DNA of 33,382 nucleotides. Origin: Deinococcus phoenicis (GTDB taxonomy: Bacteria > Deinococcota > Deinococci > Deinococcales > Deinococcaceae). Location of the stretch: contig NZ_JHAC01000030.1 in NCBI RefSeq assembly GCF_000599865.1, forward strand, positions 1 through 33,382, written 5' to 3'. The position numbers and the translations under genes are program-made. Positions 19,785 through 31,294 of this stretch are shown here, piece by piece. The notes beneath the pieces are model-generated. The model saw only the letters and a program-made list of their open reading frames with translations, was not told where the DNA came from and ran no database searches. Within the stretch, counting starts at the first letter, position 1; every line of letters starts with the position of its first letter.

Positions 19785-22133
19785 ATGACCCTCGCCGTGT
19801 TCCTGCCCTTCCTGCTCGCCGCGCTGGCCGCGTGGCTGGGGCCGCGCCTGGGCCGCCGCACCGGCTACGTCGCGGCGCTGGCGTTCCTGCCCGCGCTGCT
19901 GCTGGCCGTGCCGCTGGCCGGGATGCCGGGAGCTGTGCCCGCGCTGGAGGTGACGCGCTGGGTGCCCACCCTGGACCTCGCGCTGGCTTTCCGGGGCGAC
20001 GGCTTCTCGCTGCTGTTCGCTGCCCTGATCGGCGTGATCGGCACGCTGGCGAGCCTGTACGCGGTGGCCTACCTGTCGGACCGGGAACGGTTCGGACGCT
20101 TCTATGCCTACCTGCTGCTGTTCGGCGGGTCCATGCTGGGGCTGGTGCTCAGCGACAACCTCGTGGCCCTGTTCGGCTTCTGGGAGATGACCAGCGTGAC
20201 CAGCTTCCTGCTGATCGGGCTGTGGCACACCCGCGCGGCGGCACGCGACGGGGCGGTGAAGGCATTCCTGGTGAGCGCGCTGGGTGGACTGGGCCTGCTG
20301 GCGGCGGTCGCGCTGATCGGGATCGCCGGGGGCAGCACGTCCCTGTCGGGGCTGGACGTGGCGGCGCTGCGGGCCTCGCCCCTCTTCACGCCCGCGCTGC
20401 TGCTGACGCTGCTGGCGGCCTTCACCAAGAGCGCGCAACTGCCCTTCCACCTCTGGCTGCCGACCGCGATGGAGGCCCCCACCCCCGTTTCGGCCTTCCT
20501 GCACTCGGCCACGATGGTCAAGGCCGGTGTGGTGCTGGTCGCCAAGTTCGGGTTGCTGTTCGGCACCTCGCCGCTGTGGTCGGGGATCATCGTGCCGCTG
20601 GGGCTGGCGACGCTGGTGTGGGGCGCGTGGCTGGCGCTGCGGCAGACCGACCTCAAGGCGCTGCTGGCCTACTCCACCGTCTCGCAACTCGGCCTGCTGA
20701 TGAGCCTCTACGGTCTGGCGGACGCGGAGGGCAACTTTGCCGGGACCGCGCACCTGCTGAACCACGCGGCCTTCAAGGCGGCCCTCTTTTTCGTGGTGGG
20801 CATCATCGACCATGAGACGGGCACGCGCGAGCTTCCGTTGCTGGGCGGCCTGCGGCGGGCGCTGCCGGTGACGTTCGGGGTGGCGCTGCTGGCCGCCCTC
20901 AGCATGGCGGGCCTGCCCCCCCTGGGCGGCTTCATCAGCAAGGAGCTGTTCTACGAAACCATGCTGCATCAGGGACCGCTCTTTATCGGGGTGGCGGTGG
21001 TGGGCAGTGCGCTGACCTTCGCGTACACCTTCCGGCTGCTGCGGGTGTTCCTGGGTGCGCCGCGTGCCCCGGAAGGCGCGCACCCCCACGAGGCCCCGCC
21101 CGGGCTGACGCTGCCCGCCGCGCTGCTGGCCGGGGCCGCGCTTCTCTTCGGCGTGTGGCCCGCCAGTGCCGAGGCCCTGACGCGCACGGCGCAGGCGGCG
21201 CTGAACTTCGCGGGGTACCCGGGGCACCTCAGCCTCTGGCACGGCGTCACGCCCGCGCTGCTCGCCACGGGGCTGACCTGGGCACTGGGCGCACTGCTGA
21301 TCGGGCAGGCGGGGCGGGTGAATGCCCTGCAACGCCGCCTCACGCCACGCACGAACGCGAACACCGTCTATTACTCGCTGCTGGAAAGCGTGAACACCTT
21401 CGCCGCCTGGCTGATCTCCCGTACGCAGGGGCTGGCGCTGCCCGATCAGCTGCGGGTCATGCTGGCCGCCGCCGCCGTCATCGCGGGCTACGCGGTGCTG
21501 CGCGCGCCGCAGGTGTTTCATCCCTTCGGGGCGCTGCCGCTGAGCGTGCTGCCCATCGCGGCGCTGCTGGTGGCGGGGGCGGTGGGCGTGCTGCTGGCCC
21601 GCAACCGGCTGACGGCGGTCGTGGTGACGGGCCTGACGGGCTTCGGCAGCGCCGCCGCGTTCCTGGCCCTGCGCGCGCCCGACCTCGCCCTCACGCAGCT
21701 GCTGGTGGAGGCGGTGACAGTGATCCTGTTCCTGCTCGCCTTCCGGTATCTGCCGGGGGGTCGGGACCTGGCGCGCTCCCGCTGGCGCTACCGGGTGGAC
21801 GTGCTGCTGGCCGCGCTGGCGGGCGTCGGCGCGACGCTGCTGGTGCTGTCCAGCGTGCGCTTTCTGGCGCCGCCCATCTCGCCCTATTACCTGGCGAACA
21901 GTTACAGCGGGGGCGGCGGCAAGAACGTGGTGAATGTGCTGCTGGTGGACTTCCGGGGCTTCGACACGCTGGGCGAGGTCACGGTGGTCGGCATGGTCGC
22001 GCTGGCGGTACTGGCCCTGGTCCGCCTGGGCAAACGGGGCCGCACGGCCACTGCGCCGGACGCCCTCCCCCCCGAAGGTCTGCCGCCCGAGAACCTGACG
22101 CCCACCCCACCCCCACCCAAGGAGCGTGCATGA
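19785..22133 (+). CDS. mnhA: Mrp/Mnh Na+(K+)/H+ antiporter subunit A
   Basis: Largest subunit of the seven-part Mrp antiporter, which exchanges cytoplasmic Na+ (or K+) for H+ and serves pH and salt homeostasis. The 782-residue membrane protein is related to complex I subunit NuoL. It has the conserved 'F-G-F-W-E-M-T-S-V-T-S-F-L-L-I-G', the essential-Lys segment 'F-T-K-S-A-Q-L-P-F-H-L-W-L-P-T-A-M-E-A-P-T-P-V-S-A-F-L-H-S-A', and 'H-A-A-F-K-A-A-L-F-F'. The C-terminal third carries the MrpA-specific extension with 'A-P-D-L-A-L-T-Q-L-L-V-E'. AGGAC 9 bases upstream is a weak ribosome site for the ATG. Its stop overlaps mnhB (ATGA). Confidence 0.96.
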   Translation: MTLAVFLPFLLAALAAWLGPRLGRRTGYVAALAFLPALLLAVPLAGMPGAVPALEVTRWVPTLDLALAFRGDGFSLLFAALIGVIGTLASLYAVAYLSDRERFGRFYAYLLLFGGSMLGLVLSDNLVALFGFWEMTSVTSFLLIGLWHTRAAARDGAVKAFLVSALGGLGLLAAVALIGIAGGSTSLSGLDVAALRASPLFTPALLLTLLAAFTKSAQLPFHLWLPTAMEAPTPVSAFLHSATMVKAGVVLVAKFGLLFGTSPLWSGIIVPLGLATLVWGAWLALRQTDLKALLAYSTVSQLGLLMSLYGLADAEGNFAGTAHLLNHAAFKAALFFVVGIIDHETGTRELPLLGGLRRALPVTFGVALLAALSMAGLPPLGGFISKELFYETMLHQGPLFIGVAVVGSALTFAYTFRLLRVFLGAPRAPEGAHPHEAPPGLTLPAALLAGAALLFGVWPASAEALTRTAQAALNFAGYPGHLSLWHGVTPALLATGLTWALGALLIGQAGRVNALQRRLTPRTNANTVYYSLLESVNTFAAWLISRTQGLALPDQLRVMLAAAAVIAGYAVLRAPQVFHPFGALPLSVLPIAALLVAGAVGVLLARNRLTAVVVTGLTGFGSAAAFLALRAPDLALTQLLVEAVTVILFLLAFRYLPGGRDLARSRWRYRVDVLLAALAGVGATLLVLSSVRFLAPPISPYYLANSYSGGGGKNVVNVLLVDFRGFDTLGEVTVVGMVALAVLALVRLGKRGRTATAPDALPPEGLPPENLTPTPPPPKERA

Positions 22134-22630
22134 CTCCCCGACGCAAGAAACCCGCTCCGGTCCCGGTGAACGGGAGCAGTCCCACCACCGCGCCCCTGAC
22201 GGACGACCCGATTCTGCGGAGCGTGAGCCGCGCGGTCTTCGCGCTGATCCTGCTGTTCGCCTTCCTGCTGCTGTGGCGCGGGCACAACGCCCCCGGCGGC
22301 GGCTTCATCGCGGGCCTGATGACGGTCGGCGCGCTGATCCTGCACCGCATCGCCACCGGCACGAGCGCCCTGCGGGTGGACCCCCTGCGGCTGGTGCCCT
22401 GGGGCCTGGCCCTGGCCTTTCTGACTGGCCTGGTGCCGTACCTGCTGGGGAGGCCCTTTCTCAAGAGCGCCTACGGCTACATCACCACGCCCCTGACCGG
22501 CGAGTTCGAGTGGGCCAGCGCCCTGCTGTTTGACTTCGGCGTGTATCTGGTGGTGGTCGGGGGCGGCCTCGCCATCGCCTACGCGCTGACCGACGTGGAC
22601 CCGCAGGAACGGGTGGAGGGGGACGAATGA
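22130..22630 (+). CDS. mnhB: Mrp/Mnh antiporter subunit B
   Basis: A 166-residue membrane protein with a Pro/Ser/Thr-rich N-terminus and four hydrophobic segments. The family motif 'G-H-N-A-P-G-G-G-F-I-A-G-L' is near residues 52-64, and 'T-G-L-V-P-Y-L-L-G' and 'L-F-D-F-G-V-Y-L-V-V' follow. It is essential for the assembled Mrp complex. The ATG overlaps the mnhA stop by 4 bases, and AAGGAG stands just upstream. The large open frame covering the 3' end of mnhA in this frame is a shadow. Confidence 0.95.
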   Translation: MTPRRKKPAPVPVNGSSPTTAPLTDDPILRSVSRAVFALILLFAFLLLWRGHNAPGGGFIAGLMTVGALILHRIATGTSALRVDPLRLVPWGLALAFLTGLVPYLLGRPFLKSAYGYITTPLTGEFEWASALLFDFGVYLVVVGGGLAIAYALTDVDPQERVEGDE

Positions 22631-22664
22631 AGTCGCCGCCGGTTCCCCTCCCGGAGGTGCGCTG

Positions 22665-23159
22665 ATGGAGGCCCTCTTTGCCCTCCTGATCGGCCTGCTG
22701 GTGGCGGCGGGGGTCTTTTTGCTGCTGTCACGCAAGATCGTGCGGGTGGTGCTGGGCCTGACCTTTATCGGCTACGCGGGCAATCTGGCGATTCTGACGG
22801 TGGCGGGGCTGCGGGAACTGGCGCCGCCGCTGCTGACGGTGCCGGGGCCGTACATGGACCCGCTGCCGCAGGCGCTGATCCTGACCGCCATCGTGATCGG
22901 CTTCGCGACGACCGCGCTGCTGCTGACCGTCGCGCTGCGGGCCTATCAGGTGTCGGGACACGACAACGTGGCGGCCTTCGGGGACAGCCTGGCCCGTGAC
23001 CCTTACGCCGGGGAAGGCCGCTCCGCCGACCCCGAACACCAGGGGCCGGACCTGCCCGACCTGATCCACTCAGACCCGGAAGAGCCGGGGCCGGATCACC
23101 CCGAGACAGAAGACCTCAGCCCGAGCGACCGGACGGCGGGCGCGGGAGGTCAGCCGTGA
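22665..23159 (+). CDS. mnhC: Mrp/Mnh antiporter subunit C, with acidic C-terminal tail
   Basis: A 164-residue NuoK-like membrane subunit. Three membrane helices occupy about 1-100, with 'V-L-G-L-T-F-I-G-Y-A-G-N-L' and the family motif 'D-P-L-P-Q-A-L-I-L-T-A-I-V-I-G-F-A-T-T-A'. MnhC is usually about 110-120 residues. Here about 50 extra residues follow, rich in Asp, Glu, Pro and His and lacking hydrophobic runs, so probably a cytoplasmic tail. GGAGGT stands 8 bases before the ATG. There is a 34-base gap after mnhB, and the stop overlaps the mnhD start (GTGA). Confidence 0.94.
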   Translation: MEALFALLIGLLVAAGVFLLLSRKIVRVVLGLTFIGYAGNLAILTVAGLRELAPPLLTVPGPYMDPLPQALILTAIVIGFATTALLLTVALRAYQVSGHDNVAAFGDSLARDPYAGEGRSADPEHQGPDLPDLIHSDPEEPGPDHPETEDLSPSDRTAGAGGQP

Positions 23160-24697
23160 GCGGCCTCTCCTGGCTCCCCCTCGCGCCGTTCGTGACCTCG
23201 CTGGGGTTCGGCTTGCTGCTGCTGTGGCCCGCGCGGCGGGAGGTGCGGGTGGCGCTGTCGCTGGTGGGCACACTCGCCACGCTGGCCTTTGCCGTGGGCC
23301 TGCTGCTGGCGACGGCGGACGGGACCGTGCTGGTCAGTGCGCTGGGCGGCTGGCGTGCCCCCTTCGGCATCGTGCTGACCGCCGACCGTCTGGCTGCCTG
23401 GATGAGTCTGCTGGCGGCGGTGAGCGCGCTGCTAACCGTGTGGCAGGCCGCCGCTGACCCCGACCCGGTGCGCGAGAAGTATCACCTCTTCGCGCTGCTG
23501 CAATTCCTGTTCGCGGGCGTGCAGCTGTCGTTCCTGACCGGGGACCTCTTCAACCTGTTCGTGGCCTTCGAAGTCATGCTGGTCGCCTCCTACGCCCTGA
23601 CCGTGCTGGGGTCCACCCGTGAGCAACTGCGCGAGGGCTTCCGCTACATCGTGATGAATCTGGCCGCCTCGTCGCTGCTGGTGGTGGCCTGCGGGCTGGC
23701 CTACGGGGTGCTGGGGACGCTGAACTTCGCGCACCTCGCGCAGCGGGCGGCGGAACTCGGGCCGAACGCCACCGTGACCAGTGTGGGCGTGCTGCTGCTG
23801 ATCGTGTTCGCGGCCAAAGGCGCCCTGTTCCCGCTGGGCTTCTGGCTGCCGGGCACCTACCCGGCGCTGCCGCCCGCCGTGGGCACCTTCTTCGCGGCGG
23901 TGCTGACCAAGGTCGGCGTGTATGCGCTCCTGCGGGTCTTCACGACCGTCTTTACGCAGGAGCCGGGCGTGACGAACACGCTGTTGCTGGGGCTGGGCAG
24001 CGTCACCATGCTGTACGGCGCGTTCGGGATGGCCTCGCAGCGCGAGTGGCGGCGCATCCTGTCCTTTACGGTGGTCAGCAGTGTGGGCTACCTCGCCTTC
24101 GGGCTGGGGATCGGGACGCCGGAAGCGGTGCGGGCCAGCGTGGCGTATCTGGCCGTGAGTGTGCTGGTCACCACCGCCCTCTTTGCCATCGCCACCGTCG
24201 CGGAGCGGGCGACCGGGACGCGGCTGGTGCGGGCGCGCGGGATGCTGGAGTTCCTGCCGCTGCTGGCGGCCTGCTTCCTGCTGTGTGCGCTGACGGTGGC
24301 GGGGCTGCCGCCTTCCGGGGGCTTCGTCGCCAAATACGCGCTGGTGCGCGCGGGGTTGAGCCAGGGGTCGCCGCTCGCGCTGCTGGCGGTGGGCAGCGCG
24401 CTCCTGAGCAGCCTGATCACGCTGTACGCGATGCTGAACGTATGGCGCGGCTTTTTCTGGGGCAAGCACCCCACCTGGCTGCCGGTGTACCGCGTGCCGC
24501 GCCCGCTGCACGCCGCCGCCTACACCGCCTCGGCGCTGGTGGCGGGCCTGACCCTCTTCGCGGGGCCGATCTTCGCGCAGGCGGACGCGACCGCCGCCGA
24601 ACTGTCCACCCCCCAGCGGTACATCCGGGGCGTGCTGGGGGATGAGCCGGTCGTGATTCCACCCGCGCCCGGCGGCCAGCCGGAGGCGCACCCGTGA
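23156..24697 (+). CDS. mnhD: Mrp/Mnh antiporter subunit D
   Basis: A 513-residue NuoM/NuoN-like membrane subunit, one of the likely proton-translocating parts of the complex. Family motifs are 'G-D-L-F-N-L-F-V-A-F-E-V-M-L-V-A-S-Y-A-L', 'A-A-K-G-A-L-F-P-L-G-F-W-L-P-G-T-Y-P' with the conserved Lys, and 'G-L-P-P-S-G-G-F-V-A-K'. The GTG start overlaps the mnhC stop by 4 bases, with GGGAGGT 6 bases before it. Confidence 0.95.
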   Translation: MSGLSWLPLAPFVTSLGFGLLLLWPARREVRVALSLVGTLATLAFAVGLLLATADGTVLVSALGGWRAPFGIVLTADRLAAWMSLLAAVSALLTVWQAAADPDPVREKYHLFALLQFLFAGVQLSFLTGDLFNLFVAFEVMLVASYALTVLGSTREQLREGFRYIVMNLAASSLLVVACGLAYGVLGTLNFAHLAQRAAELGPNATVTSVGVLLLIVFAAKGALFPLGFWLPGTYPALPPAVGTFFAAVLTKVGVYALLRVFTTVFTQEPGVTNTLLLGLGSVTMLYGAFGMASQREWRRILSFTVVSSVGYLAFGLGIGTPEAVRASVAYLAVSVLVTTALFAIATVAERATGTRLVRARGMLEFLPLLAACFLLCALTVAGLPPSGGFVAKYALVRAGLSQGSPLALLAVGSALLSSLITLYAMLNVWRGFFWGKHPTWLPVYRVPRPLHAAAYTASALVAGLTLFAGPIFAQADATAAELSTPQRYIRGVLGDEPVVIPPAPGGQPEAHP

Positions 24698-25194
24698 ACG
24701 GCCTGACGCTCAATCTGCTGCTGGCGGTCGTGTGGATGCTGCTGGCGGGCGAGGTCAGCGCGCGGGAACTGCTCATCGGGTTCCTGCTGGGGTTCGGCGT
24801 GCTGACGCTGTTTCCGCGTGCGCTGGGAACCGGGGGGTATGTCCGGCGCAGCCTCGCCACCCTCGGGTTCGTGGGCTTCTTCCTGCGCGAACTCACCGTG
24901 GCGAACGTGCAGGTCGCGCTGTTTGCCCTGCGCCCGCACCCGCCGCTCAATCCCATGCTGGTGGCCGTGCCGCTGCGGCTGCGCGGGGACAGCGCGCAGA
25001 CCCTGCTGGTCGTTCTGGTCAACCTGTCGCCCGGCACGGTGGCCCTGGGCTTCAGCCCCGACCGCCGCACCCTGTACGCCCACGCCATCGGCACCCCCGA
25101 CGCGCAGGCCGCCCGCGCCAGCATCATCCGGATAGAAGATCATCTGCTGCGCTGCATGGCTCCCCATCCCCCACGCCCGGAGGTTTCCCCGTGA
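24694..25194 (+). CDS. mnhE: Mrp/Mnh antiporter subunit E
   Basis: A 166-residue subunit with two N-terminal membrane helices and a soluble C-terminal domain. Family features are 'L-N-L-L-L-A-V-V-W-M-L-L', 'F-L-R-E-L-T-V-A-N-V-Q-V-A', 'P-L-R-L-R-G-D-S-A-Q-T-L-L-V-V-L-V-N-L-S-P-G-T' and 'H-A-I-G-T-P'. The GTG start overlaps the mnhD stop, with GGAGG 9 bases before. The stop overlaps the mnhF start. Confidence 0.94.
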   Translation: MNGLTLNLLLAVVWMLLAGEVSARELLIGFLLGFGVLTLFPRALGTGGYVRRSLATLGFVGFFLRELTVANVQVALFALRPHPPLNPMLVAVPLRLRGDSAQTLLVVLVNLSPGTVALGFSPDRRTLYAHAIGTPDAQAARASIIRIEDHLLRCMAPHPPRPEVSP

Positions 25195-25451
25195 TTATCA
25201 ACCTGGCGCTCGGCATCGTGACCCTCTCGGTCCTGCTCGTGACCGTGCGCGTGCTGCGCGGTCCCTCCTGGGGCGACCGCATCATGGCCTTCGACTTTCT
25301 CAGCGTGAATCTGGTGGTGCTGTTCGCCCTGATCGCCGTGAAGACCCGGTTGATCGTGGTCCTGGACGCCGCGCTGGTCCTCAGCCTGCTGGGCTTCCTG
25401 TCCACGGTGGCGCTGACGCGGTATCTGCTGCTGGGCCGGGTGATGAAGTGA
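25191..25451 (+). CDS. mnhF: Mrp/Mnh antiporter subunit F
   Basis: A small 86-residue subunit with three membrane helices. 'V-R-V-L-R-G-P-S-W-G-D-R-I-M-A-F-D' is the MnhF signature after the first helix. The GTG start overlaps the mnhE stop (GTGA), with GGAGG 8 bases before it. The much longer open frame covering this region begins inside mnhE and is not real. Confidence 0.93.
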   Translation: MIINLALGIVTLSVLLVTVRVLRGPSWGDRIMAFDFLSVNLVVLFALIAVKTRLIVVLDAALVLSLLGFLSTVALTRYLLLGRVMK

Positions 25452-25500
25452 AGCGGTTCCCGGTCAGCCTGCGGCCCACTCCGGCACCGGGGGGCACCCC

Positions 25501-25905
25501 ATGAGCGACTTTTCTCCCCTGCGTGACATCCCCATCCTGATCGGGGCGTTCTTCGTGCTGACGGCGGCCATCGGCCTGGTGCGCTTTCCCGACCTCTACA
25601 CGCGGCTACACGCCAGCAGCAAGCTGGTGACGCTCGGCTCGGCGGGTATTTTTCTGGGGGCGGCGCTGGAGCTGACCGACGCGGCGGCCTTCACGCGGCT
25701 GGCCGCCGTGCTGCTGTTTCACTTCCTGACCACGCCGCTGACCGCCTACCTGATCGCCCAGGCCGCCTACCTGCGGGGCCTGCCGCCTCTGCTGGGCGGG
25801 GGCGGGCGGCGCGGCATCGACGAATGGGGCGCGCTCGGCCAGGCCGAACAGGTGGCCCAGGCCGACCGGGACGCGCAGCGGGCGATGACGGCGGAGGGCG
25901 AGTAG
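25501..25905 (+). CDS. mnhG: Mrp/Mnh antiporter subunit G
   Basis: Last gene of the Mrp operon: 134 residues, three membrane helices and the MnhG motif 'G-L-V-R-F-P-D-L-Y-T-R-L-H-A-S-S-K'. A charged C-terminal tail (about 100-134, 'G-G-G-G-R-R-G-I-D-E-W...') is somewhat longer than the shortest family members. A 49-base gap separates it from mnhF, the widest in the operon. GGGGGG lies 6 bases before the ATG. Confidence 0.94.
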   Translation: MSDFSPLRDIPILIGAFFVLTAAIGLVRFPDLYTRLHASSKLVTLGSAGIFLGAALELTDAAAFTRLAAVLLFHFLTTPLTAYLIAQAAYLRGLPPLLGGGGRRGIDEWGALGQAEQVAQADRDAQRAMTAEGE

Positions 25906-25910
25906 CGCCG

Positions 25911-26234
<324 letters not shown>

Positions 26235-26240
26235 GGGGGC

Positions 26241-26246
26241 AGTCTA
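26241..26246 (-). promoter_or_regulatory. TAGACT -10 box for the small unknown gene
   Basis: TAGACT on the minus strand, 6-base spacer, ATG at 26234. Confidence 0.55.
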
Positions 26247-26263
26247 GCGGGCAGGTCGCCAGG

Positions 26264-26300
26264 ACCAGGGGCAGGGCTTTTCCTCTGCCCTGCCCCCGGT
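26264..26300 (-). terminator. Terminator-like hairpin after the Yip1-like gene
   Basis: GGGGCAGGGC (26268-26277) and GCCCTGCCCC (26287-26296) form a perfect 10-bp stem with a 9-base loop TTTTCCTCT. ACC/GGT extends the stem outside a single mismatch. It starts 11 bases after the minus-strand stop. No T-tract follows. Confidence 0.6.
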
Positions 26301-26310
26301 CTGCCCACGC

Positions 26311-26892
26311 TCAGCGGTTCAGGAACGGCAACACGATCAGCGCTGTCAGAAAGCCCCCGACCACCCAGTACAGCACCGCCGACAGCACCAGCGTCACGGC
26401 ACCACTCACGCTGTCACGCAGGTTCATGCTCGACTGCACGGCCAGATACCCGAAAAAGATCATCAGGGCGGCGATCACGATGCCGACCAGCCACCCCAGG
26501 ACGGGGATGATACCCAGCAGCGTGCCCAGGATGCTCAGCGGCACGAAGAACAGCGCGAAGGTATACGCGACTTCCGGGAAGGTGCCCGTCCCCCGGAACA
26601 GCGTGCGGCCGATCAGGTACACCGCGCCGGTGAACACGGCGAACTGGACAGGAATCAGGATCAGGCGCGTGATGAACTGCCCGATCACCGTCACCTCGCG
26701 GTGGAAGGGCGCGAACAGCGCGGCGATCACGGCGGACACTACTGCGGCCAGCAGCACGTATGTCAAGGCCTGCCTGGTCCCCCCGCGCCGCTCGAACAGC
26801 TCGAAGGTCGCGGGACTGGGCCGCGTCAGGACTGCCATGCTCTGGCCGAACATGTCCGAGAGGCTGGCCTGGAGGCGAGTGGGGGTGGTCAT
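26311..26892 (-). CDS. Yip1-family-like membrane protein
   Basis: A 193-residue integral membrane protein. A short soluble N-terminus (about 1-40) with '[14 protein letters not shown]' is followed by about five hydrophobic helices. The layout, a 'P-x-x-x-F' motif before the first helix then alternating Val/Ile/Leu-rich helices, is that of bacterial Yip1-domain proteins, which have no defined function. The ATG at 26892 is preferred because TACCCT stands 5 bases upstream. The extra 21 codons upstream overlap that promoter. Confidence in the gene is high and in the family moderate. Confidence 0.82.
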   Translation of the reverse strand: MTTPTRLQASLSDMFGQSMAVLTRPSPATFELFERRGGTRQALTYVLLAAVVSAVIAALFAPFHREVTVIGQFITRLILIPVQFAVFTGAVYLIGRTLFRGTGTFPEVAYTFALFFVPLSILGTLLGIIPVLGWLVGIVIAALMIFFGYLAVQSSMNLRDSVSGAVTLVLSAVLYWVVGGFLTALIVLPFLNR

Positions 26893-26897
26893 GCTCC

Positions 26898-26903
26898 AGG
26901 GTA
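26898..26903 (-). promoter_or_regulatory. TACCCT -10 box for the Yip1-like gene
   Basis: TACCCT on the minus strand, 5-base spacer, ATG at 26892. Confidence 0.5.
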
Positions 26904-27025
26904 CGGTCCAGGCTGCCCAGGCGTTCCGCACCACCATTTGACATGAAGGGAGCATAAAGCGCGGAGCCTCCCCGCCCGCACGGGTTGGGTCGTCCTACCC
27001 GCTTGCTCCGATTCCCAGAACATCT

Positions 27026-27055
27026 GGCCACCGCACTGGATGTGCTCCGGTGGCC
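27026..27055. repeat. Inverted repeat / hairpin
   Basis: GGCCACCG (27026-27033) and CGGTGGCC (27048-27055) form a perfect 8-bp stem. CAC/GTG inside can extend it. There is no T-tract and no adjacent gene end, so it is more like an extragenic palindrome than a terminator. Confidence 0.55.
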
Positions 27056-27179
27056 GGAGGCTCAGGGGCGGTCCCTCTGCTGCGCAGCTTTGCAAGTCGC
27101 CCTGCTGGCCGCAGGAACCGCAGGCTGACCCGCTCATAGTCCATCGCCGCCCGCCGGGAGGTTCTTCTTCCCACTTTCT

Positions 27180-27221
27180 GGGCAGAACGGCCCGGGCAGA
27201 ACGGACGGTCGGTCAGAACGG
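27180..27221. repeat. Three direct repeats of GG(G/T)CAGAACGG
   Basis: GGGCAGAACGG occurs at 27180-27190 and 27194-27204, and GGTCAGAACGG at 27211-27221. A partial fourth, CGCAGAACG, is at 27318-27326. Spacing start to start is 14 then 17 bases. They lie 140-180 bases upstream of era. Confidence 0.7.
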
Positions 27222-27360
27222 ACTCGCTTCAGCCAGCCTGCCCTCCCCCTGAGGACGCCTGCCCGCTGCCCCGCTTCGCTCGCCCCTTGTCCGCGACCCA
27301 CCTCGTCATAAGGCGGGCGCAGAACGATTGCCGCCGCCTGCCCGTGAGACAATCGGCCCC

Positions 27361-28293
<933 letters not shown>

Positions 28294-28381
28294 AGTCCCA
28301 ACAAACCCTTAAAACCCCCGCCCGCCTGCTCATCCCCTCCAGAATTGTGAGGGAGGATGCTCTGCTGGAAGGGGGTTCTTT

Positions 28382-29173
<792 letters not shown>

Positions 29174-29189
29174 GCGAGAGGAGCCGGAG

Positions 29190-30755
<1,566 letters not shown>

Positions 30756-30766
30756 GGTGATGCAGG

Positions 30767-30802
30767 AAGCCGCCCCGGCAGGTGCGTGGGGCGGCTTTCT
30801 TT
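30767..30802. terminator. Rho-independent terminator after the cytochrome/amine oxidase operon, likely bidirectional
   Basis: AAGCCGCCCC (30767-30776) and GGGGCGGCTT (30788-30797) form a perfect 10-bp stem with an 11-base loop, followed by TCTTTAT. The minus-strand Nudix gene ends at 30816 and runs into the same hairpin. Confidence 0.9.
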
Positions 30803-30815
30803 ATGCCTTCGCGGT

Positions 30816-31292
30816 TCAGGTGCGGGGCGCAGTGCCCTCCCACTGGGCATACGCCGCGTCGATGAACAGCTTCGTGTGGTACATCCGCAGCTCGCCGCGT
30901 TCGTACAGCCCCCGCACCTCGTCCCGTGAAAAGGAACGGGCCTCGCGCACTTCCCCGGCAAATTCGGGGAGGGGGGTAGGCGCGCCGCCGTCTCCGACGA
31001 CCTCGGCCAGCCAGGCAAACCGCTGAACCAGCCCCCCGTCGGGAAAGCGGCCCAGCAGCACGTCGAGCAGCCGGAGAGGGCGGACCGTCAGCCCGGTTTC
31101 CTCGTACGCCTCACGGACGGCGGCGTCCTGCGGGTGCTCACCGGGTTCGACCGTCCCAGAGGGAATGTGCCAGAGACCGGCGCTGCCGGGCTTGTTCTCG
31201 CGGACCAGCAGCACCTCGCCCGCCGCGTTGAGGAGGACGATGCCTGCCGCACGGTGAGGGACGGGAAGATGAAAGGTCTCGCCGTACTGCAC
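30816..31292 (-). CDS. Nudix hydrolase (second in window)
   Basis: A 158-residue Nudix protein. The complete Nudix box G-x5-E-x7-R-E-A-Y-E-E-T-G-L spans 46-68. Before it is a strand pair 'G-I-V-L-L-N-A-A-G-E-V-L-L-V-R-E-N', and 'L-W-H-I-P-S-G-T-V-E-P-G-E' resembles MutT/NTP-type entries rather than ADP-ribose pyrophosphatases. The substrate is unknown. The GTG at 31292 starts 2 bases after the stop of the DinB gene. An upstream frame inside that gene has no support. It is the last gene of a three-gene operon. Confidence 0.88.
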   Translation of the reverse strand: MQYGETFHLPVPHRAAGIVLLNAAGEVLLVRENKPGSAGLWHIPSGTVEPGEHPQDAAVREAYEETGLTVRPLRLLDVLLGRFPDGGLVQRFAWLAEVVGDGGAPTPLPEFAGEVREARSFSRDEVRGLYERGELRMYHTKLFIDAAYAQWEGTAPRT

Positions 31293-31294
31293 GC

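Larger units (their letters stand above)
26904..27360. other. Gene-free region upstream of era
   Basis: About 455 bases between divergent genes. No protein with coding-like composition fits here. Contents: a hairpin at 27026-27055, a short sequence shared with 2329-2342 (27087-27100), and three direct copies of (C/T)CAGAACGG at 27180-27221. A weak TTGCCG / GACAAT promoter candidate for era is at 27328-27353. Confidence 0.65.

Noticed and set aside
19734..21521. 595-residue minus-strand open frame opposite mnhA
   Set aside because: It is Gln/Arg/His-rich shadow sequence. The plus strand holds an unmistakable mnhA with conserved motifs.
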